Shown here in pieces: positions 45,413 through 54,074 of a DNA stretch of 64,000 nucleotides. The stretch comes from Oribacterium sp. oral taxon 078 str. F0262 (GTDB lineage Bacteria; Bacillota; Clostridia; Lachnospirales; Lachnospiraceae): the NCBI RefSeq assembly GCF_000160135.1, contig NZ_GG729933.1, positions 378,816 to 442,815 on the forward strand, in the 5' to 3' direction. Position 1 is the stretch's first letter; each line of letters starts with the position of its first letter. A program made the position numbers and the translations under genes. Below the pieces are notes generated by a model. It had not been told where the DNA came from and ran no database searches. It saw nothing but the letters and a program-made list of their open reading frames with translations.

Positions 45413-45715
45413 TTATACGTTGGTCTCATTTTGACCATACTCAGCTCATTAAAAGCAGCTGTTTTTCCATCGGCTGACTAACAGGGCGGCTCAGTTAAAA
45501 AAAGCGCTTGCGCCGCCCGGTACTCCTATGCGTCACAAGCTGAACTGTTAGTTCAGTATAAACATGAATTAAATGGCTTCTATGCACCTGTATCACGCCT
45601 TTTCAGGTTGTGGTGCGGGTGTTTTTTCATATACAGGAGGCAGCATCATTTCCACCGCCGCAGCCCTCCGAATCGTGCGAAGCCCAAAGGTTTTCACGCG
45701 ATTTGGAGGTGCTAA

Positions 45716-46174
45716 ATGGATGATAACAAAAGGAAACTATGGGTCAACGGTCAGTTCATTGAGGTTTCCGAGGAGGTCTATCAGGTCTATATGCAGGGTG
45801 ATCGCAAGATGCGCTACTTTGAGACGGATTTGAAGACGGAGCGGACCATACTGGCCGAGGACGGTACTGTGCAGCGGATCATTCCCGGCCGGGAGGATTC
45901 TCTGGATCGGTTGATAGATGACAATGCCGGGCAATTTTCGGATGCCGGTGAAAGTGTGGAGGATGCCGTACTTCGCAAGCTGGCTGAAGATGAGCTGCAC
46001 CGGGCGTTGGAAAAGTTGACCGATGAGGAATACTGGGCTTATGACAGCACTTCTGTATCCAGTTATTCCGAGAGCCTAAGGCAGGTCAAGTACGGCAAGA
46101 ATAAGGATGGGGAAAAGCTTTTGCAGATCAATCTGGCCCTGATCTTCGGAGAAAACTCCGGCCTGCCGTTCTAG
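45716..46174 (+). pseudogene. In-frame chimera: mobile-element sigma-like N-terminus fused to an IS1634-type transposase fragment
   Basis: GGAGGTGCTAA precedes the ATG. Residues 1-103 (KLWVNGQFIEVSEEVYQVYM, KMRYFETDLKTE, DSLDRLIDD) resemble the small sigma-like proteins of conjugative elements; from about residue 105 the sequence (YDSTSVSSYSESLRQVKYG to LIFGENSGLPF) is transposase. The helix-turn-helix of the sigma part and most of the transposase are missing. A deletion junction near 46027 is likely. Confidence 0.65.
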
Positions 46175-46205
46175 AGGAATCTCTCTTTCCTACAAGCAGG
46201 AAGCC

Positions 46206-46622
46206 ATGGATTCCGTCCGAGAGAGATATGGATTCTTTGTCCTGATCAGTAACGAAGTGAAAGATCCGGTCACGGCACTCCGCCTATACAGGATGCGCGA
46301 TGTCATCGAAAAAGCTTTCCGGAACATCAAGGAGCGTCTAAACCTGCGCAGAACATTAACTTCTTCCGAAAGTTCACTGGAAGGCAAGCTTTTTGTTGAA
46401 TTTGTGGCACTGATTTACCTTTCCTACATCAAGAAAAAGATGGAGGAAGCAGGATTATTTTCAAGGTATACGATGCAGGAACTTCTTGATGAGCTCGATG
46501 TCATCGAATGCTTCCGGGAACCCGGAAAGGCAGCAATTCAGGGCGAAGTCCTAAAGAAGCAGGAACAAATATATCGCGATCTCGGCGTGGAGCCGCCGCT
46601 GGCAGCACAGGAGATGAAGTAA
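46206..46622 (+). pseudogene. IS1634-family transposase C-terminal remnant
   Basis: 138 codons covering the end of an IS1634/IS4-type DDE transposase (FFVLISNEVKDPVTALRLYR, VIEKAFRNIKERLNLRR, FVEFVALIYLSYIKKKM). The middle of the enzyme is deleted between this and the upstream fragment. 46623-46830 contains a short frame RFIDDDKDLFGIRWLL that I cannot assign. Confidence 0.75.
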
Positions 46623-46830
46623 CTCTCAATCTACATAGTTATGTGCTGCGGGAATCCAGGTTACCGCTTCATCGACGATGATAAAGATCTTTTCGGCATC
46701 CGCTGGCTGCTGCACAGAATGGATATCTATAAACTCCGAAATAAGTATTGAAAAATAGACATTTATATGGTATATATTTCTTGATTCTTTTTGAAAGGCA
46801 CATGACCTTCATGTGATGGTGAAGCAATGA

Positions 46831-46859
46831 TTGACAGATAATCGATTTCGGGATATGTA
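46831..46859 (+). promoter_or_regulatory. Promoter of the ABC-F leader
   Basis: TTGACA, 17-base spacer, TATGTA. It would give a leader of about 220 bases before the ABC-F start. Confidence 0.6.
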
Positions 46860-46922
46860 AACTGTGGATGTCCTATGGGCGTGCCATACTCATAATTGGT
46901 TTGCGTAGACTGAATGAAGATT

Positions 46923-47088
46923 GTCTGTTTTTTTGAGCGGATCTGGAGAAAGGTTTTTTGATCGCAGTGAGCATTCCGGCTGCATATCTTCTGTGCCCTT
47001 TCTTGCAGCATTCTACGTAAACTTAGAAACCGTCCCGCTCTGACAGACTATCAATCAGTCTATGCGTGTCAGAGAGGGGTGTTTTTTT
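46923..47088 (+). promoter_or_regulatory. Transcription attenuator upstream of the ABC-F gene
   Basis: Terminator: CTCTGACA (47038-47045) pairs with TGTCAGAG (47067-47074), inner GACT/AGTC, then TTTTTTT at 47082-47088. Competing anti-terminator: GTCTGT (46923-46928) and GAGCGG (46935-46940) pair with ACAGAC (47043-47048) and CCGCTC (47035-47040). The ribosome site of the ABC-F gene lies in the right arm of the terminator. Confidence 0.7.
46958..47020 (+). CDS. Putative leader peptide of the ABC-F gene
   Basis: TTG start behind GGAGAAAGG, 20 codons, TAA. The peptide is hydrophobic (IAVSIPAAYLLCPF). Its position between the anti-terminator arm and the terminator fits a ribosome-stalling leader. 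Small size makes chance possible. Confidence 0.45.
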   Translation: MIAVSIPAAYLLCPFLQHST

Positions 47089-48634
47089 GTTACAGGTCAA
47101 ATCGCTTACTATAATACATACCAAAGATTTTAGAACGATCCTTCAGGACTTTGACCTTGTGCTGAACGCCGGTGACAAGGCCGTCCTGGTCGGTGAAGAA
47201 GGGAATGGAAAGTCTACTTTGCTGAAGTGGATCTATGATCCTTCACTGGTAGAAGGCTATGTTGAAGCGAATGGAGTGCGAACCATACAGGGAGAGCTTT
47301 TGGGATATCTTTCGCAGGAGCTTCGGGATGAAGATAAAAGAAAAACTGTTTATGAGTATTTTTCGGGCCTTCCGGCCTTCTGGGATGCAAATCCTTCTGA
47401 GCTGAAGAAAACAGCAGCGGAAATGGGATTTATGGATTCCCTGTTTTATTCCGATCAGGAAATGCAGACGCTTTCGGGAGGAGAAAGGGTCAAGGTTCAG
47501 ATGGCGGGTTTACTTCTTGCACATCCGGATCTCCTTCTTCTGGATGAGCCGTCAAACGATATTGATCTGGAGACGCTTCAGTGGCTGGAGAAAATGATCA
47601 ACCGGTTTCCAGGCGGGATCCTTTTCATTTCCCATGACGAGACATTGATAGAGCGGACGGCAAACCGTGTGATCCTGATCGAACAGCTGCGGCGAAAAAC
47701 AGCTTCCAGATTGACTGTGGCCAACGTGCCGTTTCGGACCTTTATGGAGGAACGGCGGAGGGCGTTCGATAAACAGGCGCAGGAGGCTTATAACGAGCGC
47801 AGAGATGAGAAAAAGGCCATGGAACGGTTTCGCCGCATTGAACAAACGGTGGAATCGGATCTTCGGAATATATCAAGGCGGGATCCGAGCGGCGGACGGC
47901 GGCTGAAGAAAAAAATGAAGGCTGTGAAATCCCTGGAGAAGCGCTACGAAAGGGAACATGGAGAGATGACCGAAGTCCCGGAAACAGAGGCCCCTATTAC
48001 GATACGATTTGAGCGGCAGAAGGCCATGCCGGCCGGAAAAACAGTGATAGAATTTCGATTGACTGAACTGAAGTCGCCGGAGGGAAGGACTCTTGCAGAA
48101 AACATTGTGCTGGAGGTGAGAGGGCCTGAGAAAGTTTGTATCATCGGGGATAACGGCGTGGGAAAGACAACGCTGATCCGGAAGCTTGCAGAAGAACTTC
48201 TTTTGAGGCAGGATCTGACAGCCTGTTATATGCCTCAGAATTATGAGGAAAGACTTCCGTTCGACCTGACGCCGGTGGAATATCTGGCGCCTTCAGGAAG
48301 AAAAGAAGATGTGACGATGGTACGGACATATCTCGGATCCATGAAATATACGTCGGATGAGATGTTCCATCCGATCAGGGAGCTTTCAGGCGGTCAGAAA
48401 GCAAAACTCTTTCTCCTGAAGATCAGTCTGACAGAGGCTAATGTCCTGATTCTGGATGAACCGACCAGAAACTTTTCGCCGCTCTCGGGTCCGGAAGTAC
48501 GCAAGATCCTGAAACAGTTCCCGGGGGCCATCATCAGCGTTTCCCACGACCGAAAATACATCTCCGAGGTCTGCGACAAAGTTTACAGGATGAGCGCGGA
48601 GGGGCTGACCTTACTCGAAAAAACCCAATTATAA
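47087..48634 (+). CDS. ABC-F ribosomal protection protein (Lsa/Vga-like)
   Basis: Cytoplasmic ATPase that dislodges ribosome-targeting antibiotics, 515 residues from TTG 47087, which has GAGAGGGG seven bases upstream; GTG 47066 is an alternative inside the hairpin. Two ABC domains: GEEGNGKST with LSGGE and LLLLDEPSND; GDNGVGKTT with LSGGQKAKLFL and LDEPTRNFSPLSGPEV. The NFSPLS form after the second Walker B is typical of Lsa/Vga-type resistance factors. A basic interdomain linker (about residues 190-300) would reach the peptidyl transferase centre. Drug class not readable. Confidence 0.88.
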   Translation: MLQVKSLTIIHTKDFRTILQDFDLVLNAGDKAVLVGEEGNGKSTLLKWIYDPSLVEGYVEANGVRTIQGELLGYLSQELRDEDKRKTVYEYFSGLPAFWDANPSELKKTAAEMGFMDSLFYSDQEMQTLSGGERVKVQMAGLLLAHPDLLLLDEPSNDIDLETLQWLEKMINRFPGGILFISHDETLIERTANRVILIEQLRRKTASRLTVANVPFRTFMEERRRAFDKQAQEAYNERRDEKKAMERFRRIEQTVESDLRNISRRDPSGGRRLKKKMKAVKSLEKRYEREHGEMTEVPETEAPITIRFERQKAMPAGKTVIEFRLTELKSPEGRTLAENIVLEVRGPEKVCIIGDNGVGKTTLIRKLAEELLLRQDLTACYMPQNYEERLPFDLTPVEYLAPSGRKEDVTMVRTYLGSMKYTSDEMFHPIRELSGGQKAKLFLLKISLTEANVLILDEPTRNFSPLSGPEVRKILKQFPGAIISVSHDRKYISEVCDKVYRMSAEGLTLLEKTQL

Positions 48635-48944
48635 TCTGAAAAAGCCGGGAACGGATTATATGGATCTGTACCTGATCCACCAGCCCTACGGAGAGTACGT
48701 CAATGTGACACCAAAGATTTGGAATCATTGGATCCCGCAATTTGATTCCGTATCGAGCGCCAATCAGGTCGAGTATAATCCATATTTTCAGCAGAAGGAA
48801 TTGCGCAGCCTGCTGACCGAAAATGATTTGAAGGAGGAAGCTCTCGGAAAAGCAGTAAAATGGGCCATATCGGACGGGATTGCCGCTCAGACAGTCCAAG
48901 AAAACGTTCGCACCCCCCTTTTTTACTGGGATATGCAGAGCTGA
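48633..48944 (+). pseudogene. Aldo/keto reductase remnant
   Basis: Right after the ABC-F stop, DYMDLYLIHQPYGEY and VSSANQVEYNPYFQQKELRSLL match two conserved blocks of aldo/keto reductases, but the sequence between them and both ends are missing. No start. A decayed fragment with internal deletions. Confidence 0.7.
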
Positions 48945-49101
48945 ACTCTTTCCTCCGGGCATTCATAATCTGGACAGGGAAGAGTATGACGGAGTATAGG
49001 CTGGATATTGAATCAAGAATGATATCTTATGGGGATTTTTCCGCATACTTCTGAAGTTATGGGGTATTTTCCTCTTAGCGTTGGCATTCAAAGTACTATC
49101 T

Positions 49102-49141
49102 TAGGCCATGTGAAGATGAGCTAGGCCATGTGAAGATGAGC
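49102..49141 (+). repeat. Exact 20-bp direct repeat
   Basis: A 20-base unit beginning TAGGCCATG and ending GATGAGC occurs twice head to tail, at the start of the duplicated segment. Likely a rearrangement scar. Confidence 0.85.
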
Positions 49142-49149
49142 TGCCTTTT

Positions 49150-49466
49150 TCCCAAACTTTCCGAAGCCAAGTCTTACATCGGTGTGAAGGCCGAAATAGA
49201 TAAGCTGGATCTGACAGCGGCGGAAAGTAAAGCAAGCTGCGACGACGAAAATGCAATGAGATATTTTCAGAGGATAGAATAAAGTGCAGACATGAACAGT
49301 CATTTGTTATGCATGCAGCGGATGGAAGCTCCCGTTTCTGTCAGCTGTTTTTTGTGCGGCGATTTGAAAGTGGTATAATAAACACGACATACTGTTGTCG
49401 TGTTCGGATTGATATGATACCTGCGGAGCGCGAGCAGAATGAAGATAGACAGACTGATCGAGATTG
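49150..49466 (+). repeat. Diverged duplicate of the 37.5-37.73 kb segment with truncated WYL regulator
   Basis: The stretch repeats, with changes, the ENAxxYFQRIE-stop ending, the CAGC...CAGCTGTTTT terminator, the -10/operator and the first codons (MKIDRLIEI) of the WYL regulator, then breaks off and leads to the GyrI-like gene. It is the relic of a second WYL regulator. Confidence 0.75.
49374..49404 (+). promoter_or_regulatory. Extended -10 and palindromic operator, copy B
   Basis: TGG-TATAAT (49371-49379) followed by AACACGACAT-ACTG-TTGTCGTGTT (49381-49404), with nine perfect pairs. It matches copy A at 37637-37667 in position and symmetry and could put the GyrI-like/SPL operon under the intact WYL regulator. 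Confidence 0.65.
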
Positions 49467-49516
49467 CTTCATGGAATAGGCGTTTTGAATAGAAGGATGC
49501 AAGGAGGTAGAATACT

Positions 49517-50209
49517 GTGGCATTTGATTTTAAGAAGGAATATAAAGAACTTTACATGCCAAAGGATAAGCCTGGTATCGTGACAGTGCCGAGCATGCAT
49601 TATGTCGCTGCGCGCGGATCGGGAGATCCGAATCAGGAGGATGGAGAGTACAGGCAGTCTATCGGATTGCTGTATGGAATTTCCTTTACGATCAAGATGA
49701 GCAGGAAGGGAGAGCATCGGATAGAGGGATACTTCGATTATGTTGTGCCGCCGCTGGAAGGATTCTGGTGGCAGTCTGAGCGGAAGGCAGCGGATGCCAT
49801 GCTGCGAAGCGACCGATCCGGCCGGCGGGAAAGCGTGGCTGGAATTGACTATGCGCATAAGGAAAACTTCCATTGGATTTCCGTGATGCGCCTTCCGGAT
49901 TTCGTGACAGAGGATGATTTCAGCTGGGCTGTGAATGAGGCGACGAAAAAGAAAAAGCTGGATTTTTCCAGGGCGGAGCTTTTGACAGTCGAAGAAGGCC
50001 TATGCGTCCAATGCATGCATATCGGTTCTTATGATGATGAGCCTGCTACAGTTAAGAGGATGCATGAGTTCATGGAACAGCAGGGTTATGAGCTGGATCT
50101 TACGGATAAACGGCTGCATCATGAGATTTATCTCAGTGATGCCAGAAAGGTCGCCCCGGAGAAGCGAAAGACCGTGATAAGGCATCCGATTAAGATAAAG
50201 GGGAGCTGA
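49517..50209 (+). CDS. GyrI-like small-molecule-binding protein
   Basis: 230-residue protein of the GyrI-like (SHS2/BacR effector) fold. GTG 49517 follows AGGAGGTAGAATACT. Typical motifs are KPGIVTVPSMHYVAARGSGDP at the N-terminus and HIGSYDDEPATVKRMHEFM near residue 175, plus HHEIYLSDARKVAPEKRKT. Relatives bind or hydrolyse xenobiotics; function here unknown. Two bases separate it from the radical SAM gene. Confidence 0.87.
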   Translation: MAFDFKKEYKELYMPKDKPGIVTVPSMHYVAARGSGDPNQEDGEYRQSIGLLYGISFTIKMSRKGEHRIEGYFDYVVPPLEGFWWQSERKAADAMLRSDRSGRRESVAGIDYAHKENFHWISVMRLPDFVTEDDFSWAVNEATKKKKLDFSRAELLTVEEGLCVQCMHIGSYDDEPATVKRMHEFMEQQGYELDLTDKRLHHEIYLSDARKVAPEKRKTVIRHPIKIKGS

Positions 50210-50211
50210 AA

Positions 50212-51090
50212 ATGCATTTTGCAAAAGCGAGAGGAATTCTGAATGGCAGCGGCGGATACTTCGGAATGAACATATACCGGGGATGCAGCCATGGCTGTAT
50301 ATACTGTGACAGCAGGAGCAGCTGCTATCAGTTCGCGCATCCTTTTGAAGATATCGAGGTGAAGAAGAATGCGCCGGAGCTTCTGGAAAGGGCACTGAAG
50401 TCGAAAAGAAAAAGGTGCATGATCGGAACAGGAGCGATGTCGGATCCATATATGCACTGCGAGGAAGAGCTGCGGCTGACAAGACGATGCCTGGAGATCA
50501 TTCTGGAAAATGGTTTTGGGGCTGCGGTTCAGACAAAATCGGATCTCATCCTTCGGGATATCGACCTGCTGTCAGAGATTAACCGGTCTGCAAAGTGTGT
50601 CGTAGAGATAACTCTCACAACTTACGACGATGAGCTGTGCCGGATTTTAGAGCCGAATGTCTGCAATACAAAGCGCCGGATCGAGGTGCTGGCAGAAATG
50701 CAGAGCAGAGGCATTCCAACGATTGTCTGGCTTACACCGATTCTACCGTTTATCAATGATGCAGAGGAGAATATCACGGCAATTTTGAATGAGTGCGTCA
50801 GAGTCGGCGTAAAGGGTATTATTGATTTCGGTATGGGACTTACACTTCGGGAAGGCGATCGGGAATACTATTATGCAGCACTTGATAAGCATTTCCCGGG
50901 AATGAAAGAGCGGTATATCAGACGGTATGGGAATGCATATGAGCTGCCGAGTCCGAATGCGAAAGAATTGTCGGGAATATTCCGAAATATCTGTAGGGAT
51001 AATGGAATCCTGTCGACACCGGATGATTGCTTTCGGTTTCTGCAGGAATTTCCTGAGCGGTATCTGCAGATGAGCATATTTGATCTGTGA
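50212..51090 (+). CDS. SPL-family radical SAM protein
   Basis: 292 residues related to spore photoproduct lyase. The radical SAM cluster motif CSHGCIYC lies near residues 25-32, after YRGCSHG. The SPL-type region MIGTGAMSDPYMHCE and the ITLTTYDDEL strand follow. True SPL repairs thymine dimers, but most short homologues have no known substrate. Tight operon with the GyrI-like gene. ATG 50212 has AAGGGGAG upstream. Confidence 0.88.
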   Translation: MHFAKARGILNGSGGYFGMNIYRGCSHGCIYCDSRSSCYQFAHPFEDIEVKKNAPELLERALKSKRKRCMIGTGAMSDPYMHCEEELRLTRRCLEIILENGFGAAVQTKSDLILRDIDLLSEINRSAKCVVEITLTTYDDELCRILEPNVCNTKRRIEVLAEMQSRGIPTIVWLTPILPFINDAEENITAILNECVRVGVKGIIDFGMGLTLREGDREYYYAALDKHFPGMKERYIRRYGNAYELPSPNAKELSGIFRNICRDNGILSTPDDCFRFLQEFPERYLQMSIFDL

Positions 51091-51178
51091 CTGTGGGTCT
51101 TTCAAAGGACACGGGGTACTCCGCGGATCTGCTTTCTGCCTGCATTGAGGATAGCAGGGAAAAAGAGGAGGATGGGGT

Positions 51179-51325
51179 ATGGCATCAACGAAAGAGCAGT
51201 TTGATTTTATCTTAGAGCAGCTGTCTGGACCTGATGAAGTCAGCTTCCGTGCGTTATACCCTTATACGAAAGCCGGAAGAAAAGGGTCTCTTGGACTACC
51301 CTCTGATTTGAAGGAGAACTTTTAA
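51179..51325 (+). pseudogene. TfoX N-terminal-domain remnant
   Basis: GAGGAGGATGGGGT precedes an ATG and 48 codons. MASTKEQFDFILEQLSGPDEVSFRAL resembles TfoX/Sxy N-terminal domain proteins, then homology ends and the frame closes. Probably the truncated third gene of the GyrI-like/SPL operon. Confidence 0.55.
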
Positions 51326-51326
51326 A

Positions 51327-51355
51327 TTGACAAATGCGAATCTCTCATCTAATAT
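51327..51355 (+). promoter_or_regulatory. Promoter before a degenerate stretch and the membrane-protein cluster
   Basis: TTGACA, 17-base spacer, TAATAT. The following 51356-51682 holds decayed coding sequence in shifting frames: GYIRWRKNGKGDRQDIAKRR... up to 51556, then KAPDGRYFHLTALRTGISVF up to 51661. I cannot assign either. Confidence 0.6.
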
Positions 51356-51682
51356 CGAAGAGTAAACCCTTTTGGAGGATAATATTATGCCTGAAATCCA
51401 ATTATGAGCTTCTTAAGGGGGCTATATACGCTGGAGAAAAAACGGCAAAGGAGACCGGCAAGATATCGCAAAACGCCGCCTTGAAATTAACTATGATAAT
51501 ATGAAATGCAAGACCCTCAAAACTAGAGGTGAGTACAAGGAAGAAGTGCTTTTGTGACACTTATGGATTAAATTTTATAAAGCTCCTGATGGAAGGTACT
51601 TTCATCTTACTGCGCTAAGGACAGGCATTTCCGTCTTTGATTGGATGTATGAGATAAACTGATTTTTTCCGGGGGGAGACTA

Positions 51683-52174
51683 ATGAATGCGATTGCGATA
51701 AAGAAGGAGCTGATAAAATTAGGGACTGGGGAGCTTGCTGCGCTTGTATCGTTCTGGTTATGTTTTTTTGCTATGAAAGCGTGGCTTGTAGATTCTAAAA
51801 TGATAATTCTTATCCTGTATCCGCTGTCCGTTTTGAGCTTTATTTTAATGCAGGGTTCTATTTACTGGTTCATTTTATTAAAGAGAATGTCTGACCCTCT
51901 GTTTCTTATAAAATATACTGGAAATACATATAAAATACTCAAAGTAATAGATGCAGTTCTGTTGTGTATAGGAGTCCCAATCCTCCTGCTGAATGGCAGC
52001 AATCTCATTGTAACAGCAGTGTCCGTCTTTCTCTTGTTGTTCTCTGTTATTGAGTGGATAAATTACTATATCGTGAGGCTGTCTTACAATTATAATCCAA
52101 CCGTTTTTATTCAGCGTTTGAAAAATAAAACGCTGAAAAAAAGCAGAATAGCGAGGGAGATCGATAAGCGATAA
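51683..52174 (+). CDS. Small membrane protein of unknown function
   Basis: 163 residues with four to five hydrophobic helices and a basic C-terminus (RLKNKTLKKSRIAREIDKR). GGGGGAG lies upstream of the ATG. Base composition is AT-rich, as in the next three genes. No family recognised. Confidence 0.7.
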   Translation: MNAIAIKKELIKLGTGELAALVSFWLCFFAMKAWLVDSKMIILILYPLSVLSFILMQGSIYWFILLKRMSDPLFLIKYTGNTYKILKVIDAVLLCIGVPILLLNGSNLIVTAVSVFLLLFSVIEWINYYIVRLSYNYNPTVFIQRLKNKTLKKSRIAREIDKR

Positions 52175-52229
52175 ATTCCAGCTTGCAACTGAAATTTTTT
52201 TGTATTTTGCGAAGGGAGAATATTGATTT

Positions 52230-52604
52230 ATGCTTTCAATATTAGGTGCAGTAATATTTGGAGTTATAGCGGCTATGACAGTTCTTGTTGCCTGTGGTTT
52301 GCCTTTGGGCGAATTTACAATGGGCGGACAATATAAAATCTTACCTGAGAAATTTAGAGTTGCGGCAGTCATTTCGGTGGCTATCCAAATTTTTGCAATG
52401 ATAATTATTCTGCAAGCCGGAGGTTTTATGCCCTTGTGGCTGCCTTTTAAGGCTACTAAATATATTTGTTTCTTCTTTGCCGCTTACCTGTCTTTGAATA
52501 CTATTATGAACATGCTTTCAAAGAGCAGGAAAGAAAAATATGTTATGACTCCGCTTTCACTGATAGCCGGAATATGTTTTTGGATAACGGCATTTCAGAT
52601 GTAG
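52230..52604 (+). CDS. Small membrane protein of unknown function
   Basis: 124 residues with four helices (LGAVIFGVIAAMTVLVACG first) and a short PLGEFTMGGQYKILPEKFR loop that recurs in small DUF membrane proteins of Firmicutes. GAAGGGAG site upstream. Probably in one unit with the previous gene. Confidence 0.72.
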   Translation: MLSILGAVIFGVIAAMTVLVACGLPLGEFTMGGQYKILPEKFRVAAVISVAIQIFAMIIILQAGGFMPLWLPFKATKYICFFFAAYLSLNTIMNMLSKSRKEKYVMTPLSLIAGICFWITAFQM

Positions 52605-52775
52605 TATGTAAAATGAGGATAATCTGCAGTGCGTCTCAAATCAGAAATTATCGAGTAATAGTATGAGGCAAAGGCAAAGACTTGGATCATTATCATTGAT
52701 GGGGGGAGTCAATACGAAAACTAATAATTCAAGCTTGAATATTTTCCTCAGAGATTCTTATGGAAGAGTATAACT

Positions 52776-53996
52776 ATGAAAAAACTTTGGCTTTATATTT
52801 TTATACCAATGGCTTTGTTGATTGCCTGTACCGGGCGGCAGGGATTAAATTCCGTGGAAACCTTTGAACATACAGATACCGATAAACAAACAAATGCTGT
52901 TTCTGACGGTATTACAGAAAATCGGTTTACTGATACGGAAATGGGTGAAATAAGGGATTTAATAACTTCGATGGAGGCGGAAACTCCTGAAATCAAATAT
53001 GCGGATATGGATCAATCTCTTTTGGGGTTCTATACAAGGCCTATAAAAAATGACTATAAGTTTTTAGGACGGTTTTCTGGTAACGGATACGCCTACATTC
53101 TCGGAATATCTAAGACCGAAACTGCTGTTTTGAGAGAGTTAGATTGCAGGATTGAGGAAATCGGATATGTTCAGTTAGGAAAATGGATGGATAGCCAGAT
53201 GGGTAACGAGGAGAGCTTTGAGGAAATATATGATTTTCCGGGGATTCTGTCTTTTTATCAAGGTAGAGACGGGAGGCTTTTGTACTTGGGTATTAGACAA
53301 TATTCGGATTTGGGTGATATAAAATATTCAGATATGAATTTGGGCAAGGTGTTTGATGAGATAGTAAATAAAAATAGGTCGGAATATATTAGTCAATTGC
53401 ACGAAAAGCAATTAAGAGCCCTTAAGCCGTTTAAGACGCCATATATATCGATGTATAAGTGGGAACACGGAGAAGATTTTTATGCATACAAACCGATCTC
53501 ATACGATGAACTGACTGCAATTACAGAGGACAAGAGCAAGGTTGATCCGTCAAAAATAAATCGTGAATGTGTGCATTTATATGATTATAATGGGGATCCT
53601 ATGCCTTTTATGGATTCTGTTAATCGATCCCTTTATGAAAAAATTGAAGATTTTTATGAAGTCCGTTCTTTAGATGAGATTACAGATATTTCTTCCATAA
53701 AACTGATTCGAAAAACCCGAGGACGGCAGAGCAAGATTGTAAACATAGAAGATGCGGATACCGTTGATAAAATAATAAAGATTTTAAAAAGCTCTGATGT
53801 ATCTTATATGGGGAGGTCATCTTATGAAGATTTATTGATTCTTACAAAAGAGGATGGAAGTGAGATAGAATTGCAGATTTCACCGTATTACTCCGGTTTA
53901 ATGACCGGTGAAGGATTTATTTTGGGGAACTCTGTTTGCTACAGTCCCGGACAAGAAGAATGGCTTAACTTAATGGAAAAATATTTCAGTGAATGA
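52776..53996 (+). CDS. Lipoprotein of unknown function
   Basis: 406 residues with a signal peptide ending in lipobox LLIAC (Cys18). The mature part is acidic and rich in Tyr and Asp, without a family I recognise. The ribosome site is weak (GGAAGAG ten bases upstream). AT-rich. 172 bases separate it from the upstream membrane protein; no promoter stands out. Confidence 0.72.
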   Translation: MKKLWLYIFIPMALLIACTGRQGLNSVETFEHTDTDKQTNAVSDGITENRFTDTEMGEIRDLITSMEAETPEIKYADMDQSLLGFYTRPIKNDYKFLGRFSGNGYAYILGISKTETAVLRELDCRIEEIGYVQLGKWMDSQMGNEESFEEIYDFPGILSFYQGRDGRLLYLGIRQYSDLGDIKYSDMNLGKVFDEIVNKNRSEYISQLHEKQLRALKPFKTPYISMYKWEHGEDFYAYKPISYDELTAITEDKSKVDPSKINRECVHLYDYNGDPMPFMDSVNRSLYEKIEDFYEVRSLDEITDISSIKLIRKTRGRQSKIVNIEDADTVDKIIKILKSSDVSYMGRSSYEDLLILTKEDGSEIELQISPYYSGLMTGEGFILGNSVCYSPGQEEWLNLMEKYFSE

Positions 53997-54074
53997 TATA
54001 GTAACGATAAAGCGGATAAGACAATAAGCCGGTACAAGATGGACGAGATATCGCGGAAGAGGGGGAATCGAGAG

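Noticed and set aside
46763-47011. 82-codon minus-strand frame upstream of the ABC-F gene
   Set aside because: It is antisense to the attenuator region, lacks a ribosome site and matches nothing; the plus-strand RNA structure explains the sequence better.
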